Shown here one piece after another: positions 42,370-51,362 of a stretch of DNA of 64,000 nt. The stretch comes from Bacillota bacterium (GTDB lineage Bacteria > Bacillota > Clostridia > DSM-8532): NCBI GenBank assembly GCA_023415205.1, contig JAEZLR010000028.1, forward strand, positions 1 to 64,000. The letters run 5' to 3'. The notes beneath the pieces were generated by a model. The model was not told the DNA's origin, searched no databases, and saw nothing but the letters and a program-made list of their open reading frames with translations. Both the position numbers and the translations under genes were made by a program. Numbering within the stretch: position 1 is the stretch's first letter; the number at the start of each line of letters is the position of its first letter.

Positions 42370-43530
42370 ATGAAAAAGAACCTAGCACTATTTCTTGTAT
42401 TGGCTCTGACTATTTCATTGCTTGCCGGTTGTGGAGCGCAAAATAACGGCGGTGCAAGCACTACTCCTACACCAAGCACCTCTGCCACACCACAGGCTTC
42501 AGAAACTGCAACACCTACACCTTCAGAGGCAGGCTTTGAATTGGCTCTTATCACCGACTTAGGTACCATTGATGACAAATCCTTTAACCAAGGTTCGTGG
42601 GAAGGCCTTAAAAAGTATGCGACAGAACATAATAAAACTTATCAGTACTACCAGCCCAGCGAAGGAACCAATGCGGCTTATCTTGAAGCTATCGGCCTTG
42701 CAGTAAAGGGCGGCGCAAAGGTTATTGTAACCCCTGGCTACCTTTTTGAGGTTCCTATCTTTGAGGCACAGACCAAGTATCCCGATGTGAAGTTCATCCT
42801 ACTGGATGGAGAACCCCACACTGAGGATTATAAGACCTACCGGACTGATGCAAACGTTCTCTGTATTCTTTATGCTGAGGAAGAGGCAGGCTTTATGGCT
42901 GGTTATGCCGCAGTTAAGGATGGATTCACCAAGCTGGGCTTCATGGGCGGTATGGCTGTTCCTGCTGTTATCCGTTATGGGCATGGTTACCTCCAGGGAG
43001 CTGAGGCTGCTGCTAAGGAAATGGGTCTTGCAGAAGGATCAATTTCAGCTCTGTATAACTACACCGGGGATTTTGCTGCTTCACCTGAAAAGCAAGCCAA
43101 GGCTGCTGGCTGGTATGAATCCGGAACAGAAATTATCTTTGGTTGCGGAGGTGCAGTAGGCAACTCAGTTATGGCTGCTGCCGAAGCATCCAAAGACAAG
43201 TTTGTCATTGGTGTGGACGTTGACCAATATGCTGAATCACCTACCGTTATTTCCTCTTCTGTTAAGCATTTGGGGAACTCTGTTTACCAGGCCCTTGAAG
43301 CATACTACGGCGGAAAATGGGACGGAGGAAAGACCTGGGTTCTTAACTCCAAAAATGATGGCGTAGGTATTGCTATGGATCATGCTAAATGGCGCAAATT
43401 CACCTCAAGTGACTATGACGTCCTTTACAAGGCTGTCCAGGATGGCAAGTACACCATTAACAACGCCTCCGATATCAGTGCCAAGGATCTTGGCCTTAAG
43501 TATGTTAAGGTAACCGAAATTGCCGACTAA
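42370..43530 (+). CDS. BMP-family substrate-binding lipoprotein of a nucleoside-type ABC importer
   Basis: 386 aa. The lipobox is LLAGC (Cys21), followed by a Ser/Thr/Pro-rich linker to about residue 55. The BMP/PnrA domain has ALITDLGTIDDKSFNQGSWE, AEEEAGFMAGYAA, and GVDVDQYAESPTVISSSVKH. PnrA-like proteins bind purine nucleosides. AGGAGG precedes the ATG. It is first in an operon with a double-ATPase gene and two permease genes, a full importer. An intergenic hairpin after it probably sets higher expression of the binding protein. Confidence 0.92.
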   Translation: MKKNLALFLVLALTISLLAGCGAQNNGGASTTPTPSTSATPQASETATPTPSEAGFELALITDLGTIDDKSFNQGSWEGLKKYATEHNKTYQYYQPSEGTNAAYLEAIGLAVKGGAKVIVTPGYLFEVPIFEAQTKYPDVKFILLDGEPHTEDYKTYRTDANVLCILYAEEEAGFMAGYAAVKDGFTKLGFMGGMAVPAVIRYGHGYLQGAEAAAKEMGLAEGSISALYNYTGDFAASPEKQAKAAGWYESGTEIIFGCGGAVGNSVMAAAEASKDKFVIGVDVDQYAESPTVISSSVKHLGNSVYQALEAYYGGKWDGGKTWVLNSKNDGVGIAMDHAKWRKFTSSDYDVLYKAVQDGKYTINNASDISAKDLGLKYVKVTEIAD

Positions 43531-43572
43531 TCCTATTAAACGATGAGTTGTTGAGTAAAATGATGTAATCAT

Positions 43573-43603
43573 ACGGGAAGGTGCCTTTAAAGTGCCTTCC
43601 CGT
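43573..43603 (+). terminator. intercistronic hairpin after the binding-protein gene
   Basis: ACGGGAAGG (43573-43581) pairs with CCTTCCCGT (43595-43603). A second stem (CCCGA/TCGGG) follows at about 43621-43654. No U-tract is present, so it looks like partial attenuation or mRNA protection rather than full termination. Confidence 0.5.
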
Positions 43604-43682
43604 TGTAAATTACATAACAATCCCCCGATCGTATAGGTCGGGAATGTTATGACGAAAGTATGAATCAAGGGGGTGGAATACC

Positions 43683-45209
43683 TTGGAGTATATTATTGAG
43701 ATGCTGAATATTGTCAAAGAGTTTCCGGGTATCCGCGCAAATGACAATATCACTCTTCAAGTTAAAAAAGGTGAAATCCATGCTTTGTTAGGAGAGAACG
43801 GAGCGGGTAAGAGCACCCTTATGAGCGTGCTTTTCGGAATGTACAAGCCAGAGGGCGGAAGCATTCTGCTTCGAGGGGAAAAGGTTCAGATCTCCGGTCC
43901 CAAAATGGCCAATGCCCTTGGTATTGGTATGGTCCATCAGCATTTTATGCTGGTACACAACTTTACAGTGCTGCAGAATATTATTCTCGGCGTTGAAACC
44001 ACACAAAAGGGTTTTCTTAAAAATGATGAAGCAAAAAAGAAAGTGATGGCACTTTCGGAGCAGTATGGGCTGAAGGTGGATCCAGATGCATTAATTTCGG
44101 ATATCACCGTAGGGATGCAACAGAGAGTGGAAATCCTCAAAATGTTATACAGGGAAAACGAAATCCTTATTTTTGATGAACCAACTGCCGTATTGACGCC
44201 TCAAGAAATAGATGAGCTTATGGTTATTATGAAGGGGCTTGCCGATGAAGGCAAATCCATCCTTTTTATCACCCATAAGCTGGAAGAAATTAAGCGCGTT
44301 GCTGACCGTTGCACCGTTCTGCGTATGGGTAAAGGCATTGGAACCGTTAATGTAGCTGATGTAACCATTGAAGACATGTCGGAGATGATGGTGGGGCGAA
44401 AAGTTATTCTCGATGTTGAAAAGGCCGAAAAAGAAGCGGGAAAGCCAGTGCTTGAAGTGAAAAACCTGACAATTAAAAGTGAAAGATCCAAGAAGAACAA
44501 GGTGAATAACCTCAGTCTGGAAGTTAAGGAAGGGGAGATTGTCTGTATTGCCGGTGTTGACGGAAACGGGCAATCTGAACTGATTTACGCCATCAGCGGG
44601 TTGATTGATGTGGATGGAGGTCAGGTTGTGCTCAAAGGGGAGGACATTACCAACACATCCATTCGCCATCGTAATGTTCACGGTCTTGCCCATATTCCTG
44701 AGGACAGGCACAAGCTGGGTCTGGTTCTGGACTATAACCTGGCTGAAAATCTGATTCTTCTGGAGTACTTTGAACCCCGGTTCCAAAAAGCTGGATTTTT
44801 AAGAAAAAATGAAATAATTAACCACGCCAATAAGCTCATTGAGCAGTTCGACATACGAAGCAGCGAAGGGGTCAAAACCAGGGTACGGAGCATGTCCGGG
44901 GGTAACCAACAGAAAGCAATTGCAGCGCGGGAACTGAGCCGCAATCCAGATTTGCTTCTGGCGGTTCAGCCCACACGCGGTCTGGATGTGGGGGCCATTG
45001 AATATATGCACGGACAAATCGTCAAGGCCCGGGATAATGGCAAAGCCGTTCTTGTGGTATCCTTTGAGCTTTCAGAGGTCATGCGCCTAGCCGATAGGAT
45101 TTTGGTTATGTTTGAGGGCGAGATTGTGGCCAATGTCAAGCCGGATGAAGTAACTGAGAATGATCTGGGCTGTTATATGGCGGGTGTAAAGAGGGGAGAT
45201 GCGGGATGA
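43683..45209 (+). CDS. double-domain ABC ATPase of the BMP/nucleoside importer
   Basis: 508 aa with two ATPase cassettes. The first has Walker A GENGAGKST near residue 38 and Walker B ILIFDEPTAVLT. The second has GVDGNGQSEL in place of a standard Walker A and signature MSGGNQQKA. This is the RbsA/YufO pattern in which the second site is degenerate. The start is TTG after GGGGGTGG. The last 4 bp overlap the first permease gene. Confidence 0.92.
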   Translation: MEYIIEMLNIVKEFPGIRANDNITLQVKKGEIHALLGENGAGKSTLMSVLFGMYKPEGGSILLRGEKVQISGPKMANALGIGMVHQHFMLVHNFTVLQNIILGVETTQKGFLKNDEAKKKVMALSEQYGLKVDPDALISDITVGMQQRVEILKMLYRENEILIFDEPTAVLTPQEIDELMVIMKGLADEGKSILFITHKLEEIKRVADRCTVLRMGKGIGTVNVADVTIEDMSEMMVGRKVILDVEKAEKEAGKPVLEVKNLTIKSERSKKNKVNNLSLEVKEGEIVCIAGVDGNGQSELIYAISGLIDVDGGQVVLKGEDITNTSIRHRNVHGLAHIPEDRHKLGLVLDYNLAENLILLEYFEPRFQKAGFLRKNEIINHANKLIEQFDIRSSEGVKTRVRSMSGGNQQKAIAARELSRNPDLLLAVQPTRGLDVGAIEYMHGQIVKARDNGKAVLVVSFELSEVMRLADRILVMFEGEIVANVKPDEVTENDLGCYMAGVKRGDAG

Positions 45210-46306
45210 TAAAAAAGAATGATAGCAAGGGGTTCCAGGGCCCGGATCTCAGCAAGGCAGCAGGACCGCTATCGTCCATCGGAGCTATTCTGGTGGGTTT
45301 GGTCATCGGTCTCATTATTCTTTTGATCGCCAATCCCTCCAAGGCTCTCTCAGGCTTTGGCTGGATTGTTGGTGGAGGTCTTCAAAGCTCCAAGGATTTA
45401 GGAAATGTTCTTTATTATGCCACACCCATTATCATGACCGGTTTATCGGTGGCCTTTGCCTTTCGGACGAGCCTCTTTAATATCGGTTCTTCGGGTCAGT
45501 TTATTATGGGTGCGTTGGGTGCTGTTATTGTAGGGGTTCATGGTGAATTCCTGGGAAGCTTCCAATGGGTGGTCGCTCTTTTGGCAGCCATGGTCTTTGG
45601 GGCTCTGTGGGCCTTAATCCCTGGCATCATGAAGGCTTATTATAATGTGAATGAGGTTATTTCCTTTATAATGACCAATTATATTGGTATGTATCTGGTG
45701 AATTGGATTGTCAAATCCACGGTTTACCACAAGCTGACCAACCGGTCTCTGCCTGTTGCAGCCTCGGCCAACATACCTAAAATGGGATTGGACAAGATTT
45801 TTCCCGAATCCATGGTCAATGGCGGTATCATTATCGCCGTGGGAATTTCCATCTTACTCTATATCCTACTTAATAAGACCACTTTCGGGTTCGAGCTTAA
45901 GGCCTGTGGTTTTAATAAGGATGCCAGCCGTTATGCCGGAATTAACGCCAAGAAAAACATTGTTCTTTCCCTTCTGATTTCAGGCGCATTGGCAGGCATT
46001 GGCGGAGGGTTGCTTTATCTGGCAGGTAGCGGCAAGTACATCTATGTTGAGGACATTCTGGCGGCAGAAGGGTTTACGGGTATCTCGGTGGCACTTTTGG
46101 GAATGTCCCATCCCATCGGGACGTTGTTTGCAGGTCTCTTTATAGCCTATATCACCGTAGGCGGCTCCTATATGCAGCTTGCCGGTTTTGTCCCTGAAAT
46201 TATTGATATTATTACGGCAACCATTATTTACTTTGCCGCCTTCGCGCTGATTTTACGCAGCGTGCTGCAGCGGTTCCGTTACAGGAAGGCAGGCGATAAA
46301 TTATGA
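45206..46306 (+). CDS. ABC permease 1 of the BMP/nucleoside importer (YufP-like)
   Basis: 366 aa with about nine hydrophobic segments. The region ATPIIMTGLSVAFAFRTSLF and the motif AGGLL-like LISGALAGIGGGLLYLAGS are typical of BPD_transp_2 permeases. The longer N-terminus distinguishes the YufP-like subunit from its partner. It overlaps both neighbours by 4 bp, indicating tight translational coupling. Confidence 0.9.
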   Translation: MIKKNDSKGFQGPDLSKAAGPLSSIGAILVGLVIGLIILLIANPSKALSGFGWIVGGGLQSSKDLGNVLYYATPIIMTGLSVAFAFRTSLFNIGSSGQFIMGALGAVIVGVHGEFLGSFQWVVALLAAMVFGALWALIPGIMKAYYNVNEVISFIMTNYIGMYLVNWIVKSTVYHKLTNRSLPVAASANIPKMGLDKIFPESMVNGGIIIAVGISILLYILLNKTTFGFELKACGFNKDASRYAGINAKKNIVLSLLISGALAGIGGGLLYLAGSGKYIYVEDILAAEGFTGISVALLGMSHPIGTLFAGLFIAYITVGGSYMQLAGFVPEIIDIITATIIYFAAFALILRSVLQRFRYRKAGDKL

Positions 46307-47262
46307 ATACTGTTTATTTTTTGGTTCAGCAAACCATGTTTTTTACCATTCCGTTGATGATTGTAGCCCTGGGCGGGATGTTCTCCGAACGAAGCGGTGT
46401 AATTAATATCGCCCTTGAGGGTATTATGCTTATGGGAGGCTTTTGCAGTATCTTGTTTATCAATCAGATGCAGGACACCCTGTCGGGGCAGATTCTTCTC
46501 CTTCTGGCCATTCTGATTGCCATGGCCTCGGGAGCAGTGTTTTCTCTTCTCCATGCCTATGCCTCCATCAATATGAAAGCAGACCAGACCATCAGCGGTA
46601 CGGCATTGAATCTACTGGCTCCCGCATTGACCATATTCATGGCCCGTATGATTCAACCCTCCGGAGTACAACAGATTCCCTTTACCAATACCTTTAGAAT
46701 ATCCAAGGTGCCTGTGCTGGGCGATATTCCCGTCATTGGTAATCTGTTTTTCCAGAACACCTATATAACCACCTATCTGGGTGTGGCCATTCTGATTATT
46801 GGTTCCATCCTCCTTTACAGAACCAAGTTTGGCCTTCGTCTCAGGGCTTGTGGTGAACACCCCCAGGCGGCCGATGCGGTTGGCGTAAGTGTTTACAAAA
46901 TACGCTATACGGGTGTTGCTCTGTCAGGCATGCTGGCAGGATTGGGCGGGCTGATCTTCGTGGTCACCACCTCTACCAACTATAGCGCCAATGTTGCCGG
47001 ATATGGCTTTCTTGCACTGGCTGTTTTGATTTTTGGCCAATGGAAGCCCTACCGGATAGCAGGGGCTGCCTTGTTCTTCGGATTTATGAAAACCATCTCG
47101 GCCACCTATTCCACCATACCCTGGCTTCAAGAGCTGCAAATTACCGGTTATGTCTATAAGATGATTCCTTATATAGCCACTCTGATCATTTTGGTTTTCA
47201 GCTCGAAGAAGTCCCAGGCCCCCAAAGCAGCAGGTATGCCCTACGATCAGGGAGCCAGATAG
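46303..47262 (+). CDS. ABC permease 2 of the BMP/nucleoside importer (YufQ-like)
   Basis: 319 aa with eight to ten hydrophobic segments. The N-terminus contains LGGMFSERSGVINIALEGIM, the hallmark of this permease subunit. RLRACGEHPQAADAVGVSVY is the cytoplasmic coupling segment. It completes the importer (binding protein, ATPase, two permeases). The transcript probably ends before the extended -10 promoter at 47317. Confidence 0.92.
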   Translation: MNTVYFLVQQTMFFTIPLMIVALGGMFSERSGVINIALEGIMLMGGFCSILFINQMQDTLSGQILLLLAILIAMASGAVFSLLHAYASINMKADQTISGTALNLLAPALTIFMARMIQPSGVQQIPFTNTFRISKVPVLGDIPVIGNLFFQNTYITTYLGVAILIIGSILLYRTKFGLRLRACGEHPQAADAVGVSVYKIRYTGVALSGMLAGLGGLIFVVTTSTNYSANVAGYGFLALAVLIFGQWKPYRIAGAALFFGFMKTISATYSTIPWLQELQITGYVYKMIPYIATLIILVFSSKKSQAPKAAGMPYDQGAR

Positions 47263-47316
47263 GGAAAAAGACCTATTGGGTAAGTGCATAATCATATCGT
47301 GAACATTAGCGTGATA

Positions 47317-47325
47317 TGCTATAAT
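47317..47325 (+). promoter_or_regulatory. extended -10 promoter of the phosphoesterase gene
   Basis: TGCTATAAT gives a perfect -10 (47320-47325) with the TGn extension, 17 bp before the ATG. The leader would be very short (about 10 nt). Confidence 0.55.
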
Positions 47326-47341
47326 TGTTCCGAGGTGCATT

Positions 47342-48232
47342 ATGAAGAAAAAAAAGAGAGGGTGGGCCTATGCCCTCACGCTAGTGGTTTTCCTTGTCCT
47401 TTTCTTGTACTGGGACAATAATAGCCTTGAGATTACTCGCTATTCCTTGACGTACAGCCACCTCCCTGAAGGCTTTGACGGTTATCGGATCGTACAGATC
47501 AGCGACATGCATGGAAAAACCTTTGGGGAGAAAAATAGCACTCTGGCAGAGCGTATTAAGGCCTTAAAGCCTGATGTTCTCCTGGCTACCGGGGACATGA
47601 TGAGTTCTACGGTAAATGATGGCGGAGCTTTTCTTGATTTTTTGGATGCCTTTGGCCAGTATTGCCCCGTTTACATGTGCCTGGGAAATCACGAGCAAAT
47701 TGCCCGATGGCTGGTGGATTACAATAGCAGTGTCAACTATAAGAATTTTATTCATGAGGTACAACAAAAAGGGGTCATTCTCCTTGATAACCAGAAGGTA
47801 CTCCTTGAAAAGAATGGTGATCAAATCGCTCTTGAAGGGCTGACCTTGGAGCTCTACCATTATTCACGGAGAGATGTGAACCCCGAGGATGAAAGTATGT
47901 ACCTCAAGAAGGCCTATATCGATCAAACCCTGGGGGCCCCCAAGGAGGCCTTTACCCTTCTCATGGCGCACAACCCGGCCTATTTCAAGGAATATACGGC
48001 ATGGGGAGCTGACTTGACCCTCTCGGGTCATGTCCATGGCGGCATTATTCAAGTGCCCTTTAAGGGCGGTCTTTTGTCGCCGGAGCACGTGTTCTTTCCT
48101 GAATATGATGCGGGGCTGTTTGAGAATGATGAGGGCAGGATGATTGTCAATCGGGGTTTAGGCTATTCCAAAATCAATTTCAGACTGTTTAACCGACCGG
48201 AGATTTCTTTTATAGAGCTTCATAAAGAATGA
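47342..48232 (+). CDS. membrane-anchored metallophosphoesterase
   Basis: 296 aa. One N-terminal transmembrane helix (about 8-24) follows a basic start. The calcineurin-like phosphoesterase motifs are complete: QISDMHG, ATGDMM, GNHE, MAHNP and LSGHVHGG. Relatives include YkuE/YaeI-type enzymes acting on lipid-anchored or surface phosphoesters, though the substrate here is unknown. The catalytic domain should lie outside the membrane. A strong terminator follows. Confidence 0.9.
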   Translation: MKKKKRGWAYALTLVVFLVLFLYWDNNSLEITRYSLTYSHLPEGFDGYRIVQISDMHGKTFGEKNSTLAERIKALKPDVLLATGDMMSSTVNDGGAFLDFLDAFGQYCPVYMCLGNHEQIARWLVDYNSSVNYKNFIHEVQQKGVILLDNQKVLLEKNGDQIALEGLTLELYHYSRRDVNPEDESMYLKKAYIDQTLGAPKEAFTLLMAHNPAYFKEYTAWGADLTLSGHVHGGIIQVPFKGGLLSPEHVFFPEYDAGLFENDEGRMIVNRGLGYSKINFRLFNRPEISFIELHKE

Positions 48233-48243
48233 TAGGGATACTT

Positions 48244-48277
48244 AAAGGGATACTGATATATCAGTATCCCTTTGTTT
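48244..48277 (+). terminator. intrinsic terminator of the phosphoesterase gene
   Basis: A perfect 13-bp stem (48244-48256 with 48261-48273, AAAGGGATACTGA arm) with loop TATA is followed by GTTTTG. The symmetric T/A flanks may also serve the minus-strand kinase gene. Confidence 0.85.
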
Positions 48278-48284
48278 TGATCGC

Positions 48285-48863
48285 CTAATGGCTCTGATAG
48301 ACCCTATCACACTGGGCTATAATGTCCATAGTGTCAAAATACGCATTTTCTCGGGGAATCCATTTCTCAATAAAAAGCTTAAGCTTTTCCGGGCCGTTTC
48401 GTTTCAAAATACGAAGCCTCTGATTTTCGTCATCAATGGTGAGAAACACCTTCAGATGGTAATATGCAGACAGGGTGGGGTGAAGGCTGTAGGAGCCCTC
48501 TATGAAATTCAACTTCTTGGGAAACACCATCATTGGGGGCTCAAGGGCCATTTTCATGCAGCTAAAGGGGCTGTATGAAAAGGCCTGACCGCTTAAAAGG
48601 CCACAGATTACTTCTTCCTTGAAGCGCTCATAATCCACATTGCCGCCTATTTCCTTAAAGCGCTGGGGTGTTCTTTGTTCAGGTCTCAAGAAGAAATCAT
48701 CCATATGAAAGACATTACAGTCATACCTTTGGGACAAATGAGTTGCCAGGGTGGTCTTGCCCGCCCCGCATTTTCCATCAATAGCGATGAGAAGCCTATC
48801 ATTTTCCTTCATCATCTCTTCGATGGAAGCATCCAAAGCACTTAAAAATTCTTTATCAAACAT
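48285..48863 (-). CDS. uridine-kinase-like P-loop kinase
   Basis: 192 aa. The Walker A is AIDGKCGAGKTT at about residues 28-39, HMDDFFLRPEQR is the substrate/catalytic Asp segment, and FIEGSYSLHPTLSAYYHLKV follows the uridine kinase/PRK superfamily order. It is shorter than CoaA or phosphoribulokinase. The frame is open upstream through the neighbouring gene, but the kinase-like text begins at ATG 48863, overlapping the S-component gene by 8 bp. The overlap suggests that it phosphorylates the imported compound (inference). The substrate is unknown. Confidence 0.85.
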   Translation of the reverse strand: MFDKEFLSALDASIEEMMKENDRLLIAIDGKCGAGKTTLATHLSQRYDCNVFHMDDFFLRPEQRTPQRFKEIGGNVDYERFKEEVICGLLSGQAFSYSPFSCMKMALEPPMMVFPKKLNFIEGSYSLHPTLSAYYHLKVFLTIDDENQRLRILKRNGPEKLKLFIEKWIPRENAYFDTMDIIAQCDRVYQSH

Positions 48864-49389
48864 GTTTAAGCAATCTTCCTTTACGCAAAGCCATAATAAC
48901 CACAGGAATAAGTACAATCTGTAGAATAATCCCGGGGAGGGCATTGAAAAAAGCCCCTGCCAAGAAAAGCTCCCAGGTGAAGGCGGCACCGCTGAGGCTG
49001 AAAAGAGCGAGGGAGGCAAGCCCCCAGACAATTCTACCGCCGACCATGGATAAGAGAAGGCTGACATAGATTGCGAAATTTTTCTTTGGTAAGGCCTTGT
49101 AAAGAATTCCTGCCAGAAGACCATAGGCTGCAAGCTCAAAGGCCATGGACACGGCCGTGGGGAACATAAGTGGAAAACCAAAAAGTATACTTCTTAGGAG
49201 TGGAGCAATAAATCCTACGATGGCACCATAGGGCGCACCGCAAATAAACCCACAGAGCAATACCGGAATATGCATGGGAAGCAGGGACTTTCCTATGACA
49301 GGTATTTGCCCCGTAAGGAAGGGCAAAAGCATGCATAGGGCCAGAAACAAACCGGACAAAATCAAATTCCTCGTTGAAAACCTATTCAT
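48856..49389 (-). CDS. ECF-transporter substrate-binding (S) component
   Basis: 177 aa with about six transmembrane helices. LILSGLFLALCMLLPFLTGQ, MHIPVLLCGFICGAPYGAIV and the following hydrophobic helices are the pattern of ECF S-components for vitamins or nucleobases; pantothenate and pyrimidine types look closest, which is uncertain. GGAGG lies 6 nt before ATG 49389; in-frame ATGs at 49449 and 49401 lack an RBS. No ECF A/A'/T genes are here, so it probably shares a group II energising module encoded elsewhere. Confidence 0.85.
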   Translation of the reverse strand: MNRFSTRNLILSGLFLALCMLLPFLTGQIPVIGKSLLPMHIPVLLCGFICGAPYGAIVGFIAPLLRSILFGFPLMFPTAVSMAFELAAYGLLAGILYKALPKKNFAIYVSLLLSMVGGRIVWGLASLALFSLSGAAFTWELFLAGAFFNALPGIILQIVLIPVVIMALRKGRLLKHV

Positions 49390-49575
49390 TTTTTCCTCCA
49401 TAAAAAATACCATAAAAATATTAGCTTCAAATAAAGCACATACCTTCATGGTATTATTGTTTATGGCATATAGTCAAAATCATTGAGTTTTGCCGACTTC
49501 GGTCAGCGTTTTTATTATTATAGAACAGAACCCAAAGAAAAACAAGTGAATCGTTAGGGGAACGTTTGCTTATCT

Positions 49576-51282
49576 TTATGTCAGGGTGTCTTTAGATTTG
49601 CACAGGTCAAAATATTCCTGCTCCAAATCTTTTTTGAGCTGTTCATCCCTGCATCCGTCTATTTTAGAGGAAAGCTCGGCTAGGCGCATTTCCATAAGCA
49701 TCCGCTGAAGGGCTGGGGAGATAAGCTCTGCTTTTTGGTCATGGAGGCCTTTAGAAGGCTGCTTTTTCTCTTTCTCCTCCTCATAGTCCTTAAGGGTTCC
49801 CTCAAAGCTTTTGATCACATTGTCCTCAATAATGAGAAGACGCTGGCCGACATTCTCTATAAATTTACGGTCATGAGAGATAAGCAGGAGGGTGCCGGTG
49901 TAATCACAAAGAACCTGTTCCATAGCCTCCATGGAATAGACATCCAGATAGTTGGTCGGCTCATCAAGGATGAGAAAGTTGGCATCAGAAGCCAGAATTC
50001 TGGCCAATGAGACCTTAACCTTCTCACCGCCGCTGAGTACGGCAACCTTCTTGTAAACCTCCTCACGGGTGATCAAGAGACGGGCGAGGAGTGTACGTAT
50101 TTCATGCTCGGGACGGCTGCTTTGAGCCATGACATTCTCAAGAATGCTCTTCTCAAGGTCTAATTGAGATAAGTCCTGCCTGAAATAGCCCACTTTAACA
50201 CCGGGAGAAATAACCAATGTCTCATGATCACAAGGGGTTGCTGCTGTTTTTAATAGATGCTCCACCAATGAGGTTTTACCCGCTCCATTTCTCCCCATAA
50301 GTACGGTTCTTGTACGGGTGGGGATTTCGAAATGGGCGTGTTCAAGAAGCTTTATACCGGGGAAGGAAAGATTCAGATCTTTTGCCCTTACAGCAATCTG
50401 GGAAACCGGGTTTTTAACCGGATGAGTGAACATTTTGACTGTCATTGGGTCATCAGGTCTTTCCTTTACCTCCAGATGATCTACTCGGGAGCGCAAGGTA
50501 TTGACACTCTGGGACAGTTTTTTTTGGATTTCAGTTGAGCCTCTCTTATGAAGGCGGGCTTCTGAATTACCCATTCTTTGGGGTGCTTTTTTAATTGAAC
50601 GAATATTTTCCATTCGTTCAATGACGCGGCCTTCCAGGCGGTTTTTCTCCTTGACATAGGTATCATATTCAAAGGATTGACGGCGGTAAAGCTCTTCTTT
50701 TTGCTGGACATAGCTTGTATAATTCCCTGTAAAGCTTCTGATGCGTCCATTGTAAACCTCAAGAATACTGGTACAGAGCTCATCCAAAAGGCTTCTATCG
50801 TGCGAAACCAAAAGCAAGGCACCCTTGAAGGACTGAAGCTCTCTTTGAACCACCCGAGTGGCCTCCATATCCATATTGCTTGTGGGTTCGTCGGCGAAGA
50901 GTAAGCCCGCTGTGGGGTCAAAATGGAAGGCGAACCTGGCTCTGGATTTTTCCCCTCCGCTCATTCGCGCATGAAGGTTTTCAGGAGATACCCCTAGGGT
51001 TGATGCCAGCTTTTCTTCCATTGGCAGAGCGTAAAGGGAAGAGGTAGCTTCAGGAACGCCATCATCCTGTTGGGTGAGAACACTCAGACGGGTATAGGTC
51101 TTAACCTGTCCTTGGTCTGCCGTATCCATGCCGGCTAGAATCTTCAATAGTGTACTTTTGCCTGAGCCGTTTGCGCCCACCAGGCCAATCCGATCCCCTG
51201 CATAAATCTTAAGGGATACATCTGTTAATACTTGATGTTCTCCATAGGCTTTGCTGATTTTATCACAGCTTAGTAAGAGCAT
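49576..51282 (-). CDS. ABC-F ATPase, antibiotic-resistance (ribosome-protection) type
   Basis: 568 aa with two ABC cassettes and no membrane segment. Walker A sites are GANGSGKST (about 36-44) and GRNGAGKT, with signatures MSGGEKSRAR and LSGGEKVKVS. The inter-domain linker contains KAPQRMGNSEARLHKR, the basic interdomain segment seen in ARE ABC-F proteins (VmlR, Vga, CplR-like), which dislodge lincosamides, pleuromutilins and streptogramins from the peptidyl-transferase centre. The start ATG follows GGGAGG, which an 8-bp upstream arm can mask. Which drugs, if any, it protects against needs testing. Confidence 0.85.
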   Translation of the reverse strand: MLLLSCDKISKAYGEHQVLTDVSLKIYAGDRIGLVGANGSGKSTLLKILAGMDTADQGQVKTYTRLSVLTQQDDGVPEATSSLYALPMEEKLASTLGVSPENLHARMSGGEKSRARFAFHFDPTAGLLFADEPTSNMDMEATRVVQRELQSFKGALLLVSHDRSLLDELCTSILEVYNGRIRSFTGNYTSYVQQKEELYRRQSFEYDTYVKEKNRLEGRVIERMENIRSIKKAPQRMGNSEARLHKRGSTEIQKKLSQSVNTLRSRVDHLEVKERPDDPMTVKMFTHPVKNPVSQIAVRAKDLNLSFPGIKLLEHAHFEIPTRTRTVLMGRNGAGKTSLVEHLLKTAATPCDHETLVISPGVKVGYFRQDLSQLDLEKSILENVMAQSSRPEHEIRTLLARLLITREEVYKKVAVLSGGEKVKVSLARILASDANFLILDEPTNYLDVYSMEAMEQVLCDYTGTLLLISHDRKFIENVGQRLLIIEDNVIKSFEGTLKDYEEEKEKKQPSKGLHDQKAELISPALQRMLMEMRLAELSSKIDGCRDEQLKKDLEQEYFDLCKSKDTLT

Positions 51283-51288
51283 AAAAAA

Positions 51289-51319
51289 ACCTCCCTAAAG
51301 CCTATGCTTCCGGAAGGTT
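51289..51319 (-). promoter_or_regulatory. RBS-sequestering hairpin of the ABC-F gene
   Basis: On the minus strand AACCTTCC (51319-51312) can pair with GGGAGGTT (51296-51289), which contains the Shine-Dalgarno; eight pairs including one G-U. The overlapping TTCCGG (51315-51310) can instead pair with CCGGAA inside the upstream leader ORF (51394-51389), freeing the RBS. Confidence 0.6.
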
Positions 51320-51331
51320 GACAAAAACGTG

Positions 51332-51353
51332 AAAAAGCTATACTCAAATAGCT
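51332..51353 (-). terminator. weak attenuator-like hairpin in the ABC-F leader
   Basis: On the minus strand AGCTAT-ttgagt-ATAGCT is followed by TTTTC. It is a short, AT-rich stem between the leader ORF and the ABC-F gene. Confidence 0.35.
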
Positions 51354-51362
51354 ATGAAAAGA

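Noticed and set aside
44145..44786. 213-codon open frame antisense to the ABC ATPase gene
   Set aside because: Shadow frame opposite strong Walker and signature motifs, no RBS.
48864..49181. N-terminal extension of the kinase frame to 298 aa
   Set aside because: The extra 106 codons run out of frame through the S-component gene and read as low-complexity text; the kinase similarity starts at ATG 48863.
49492..49513. Plus-strand GCCGAC-TTCG-GTCAGC hairpin with T-run as a terminator
   Set aside because: The plus-strand stem has a C-A mismatch, and no plus-strand gene ends nearby; on the minus strand it pairs better but lacks a U-tract.
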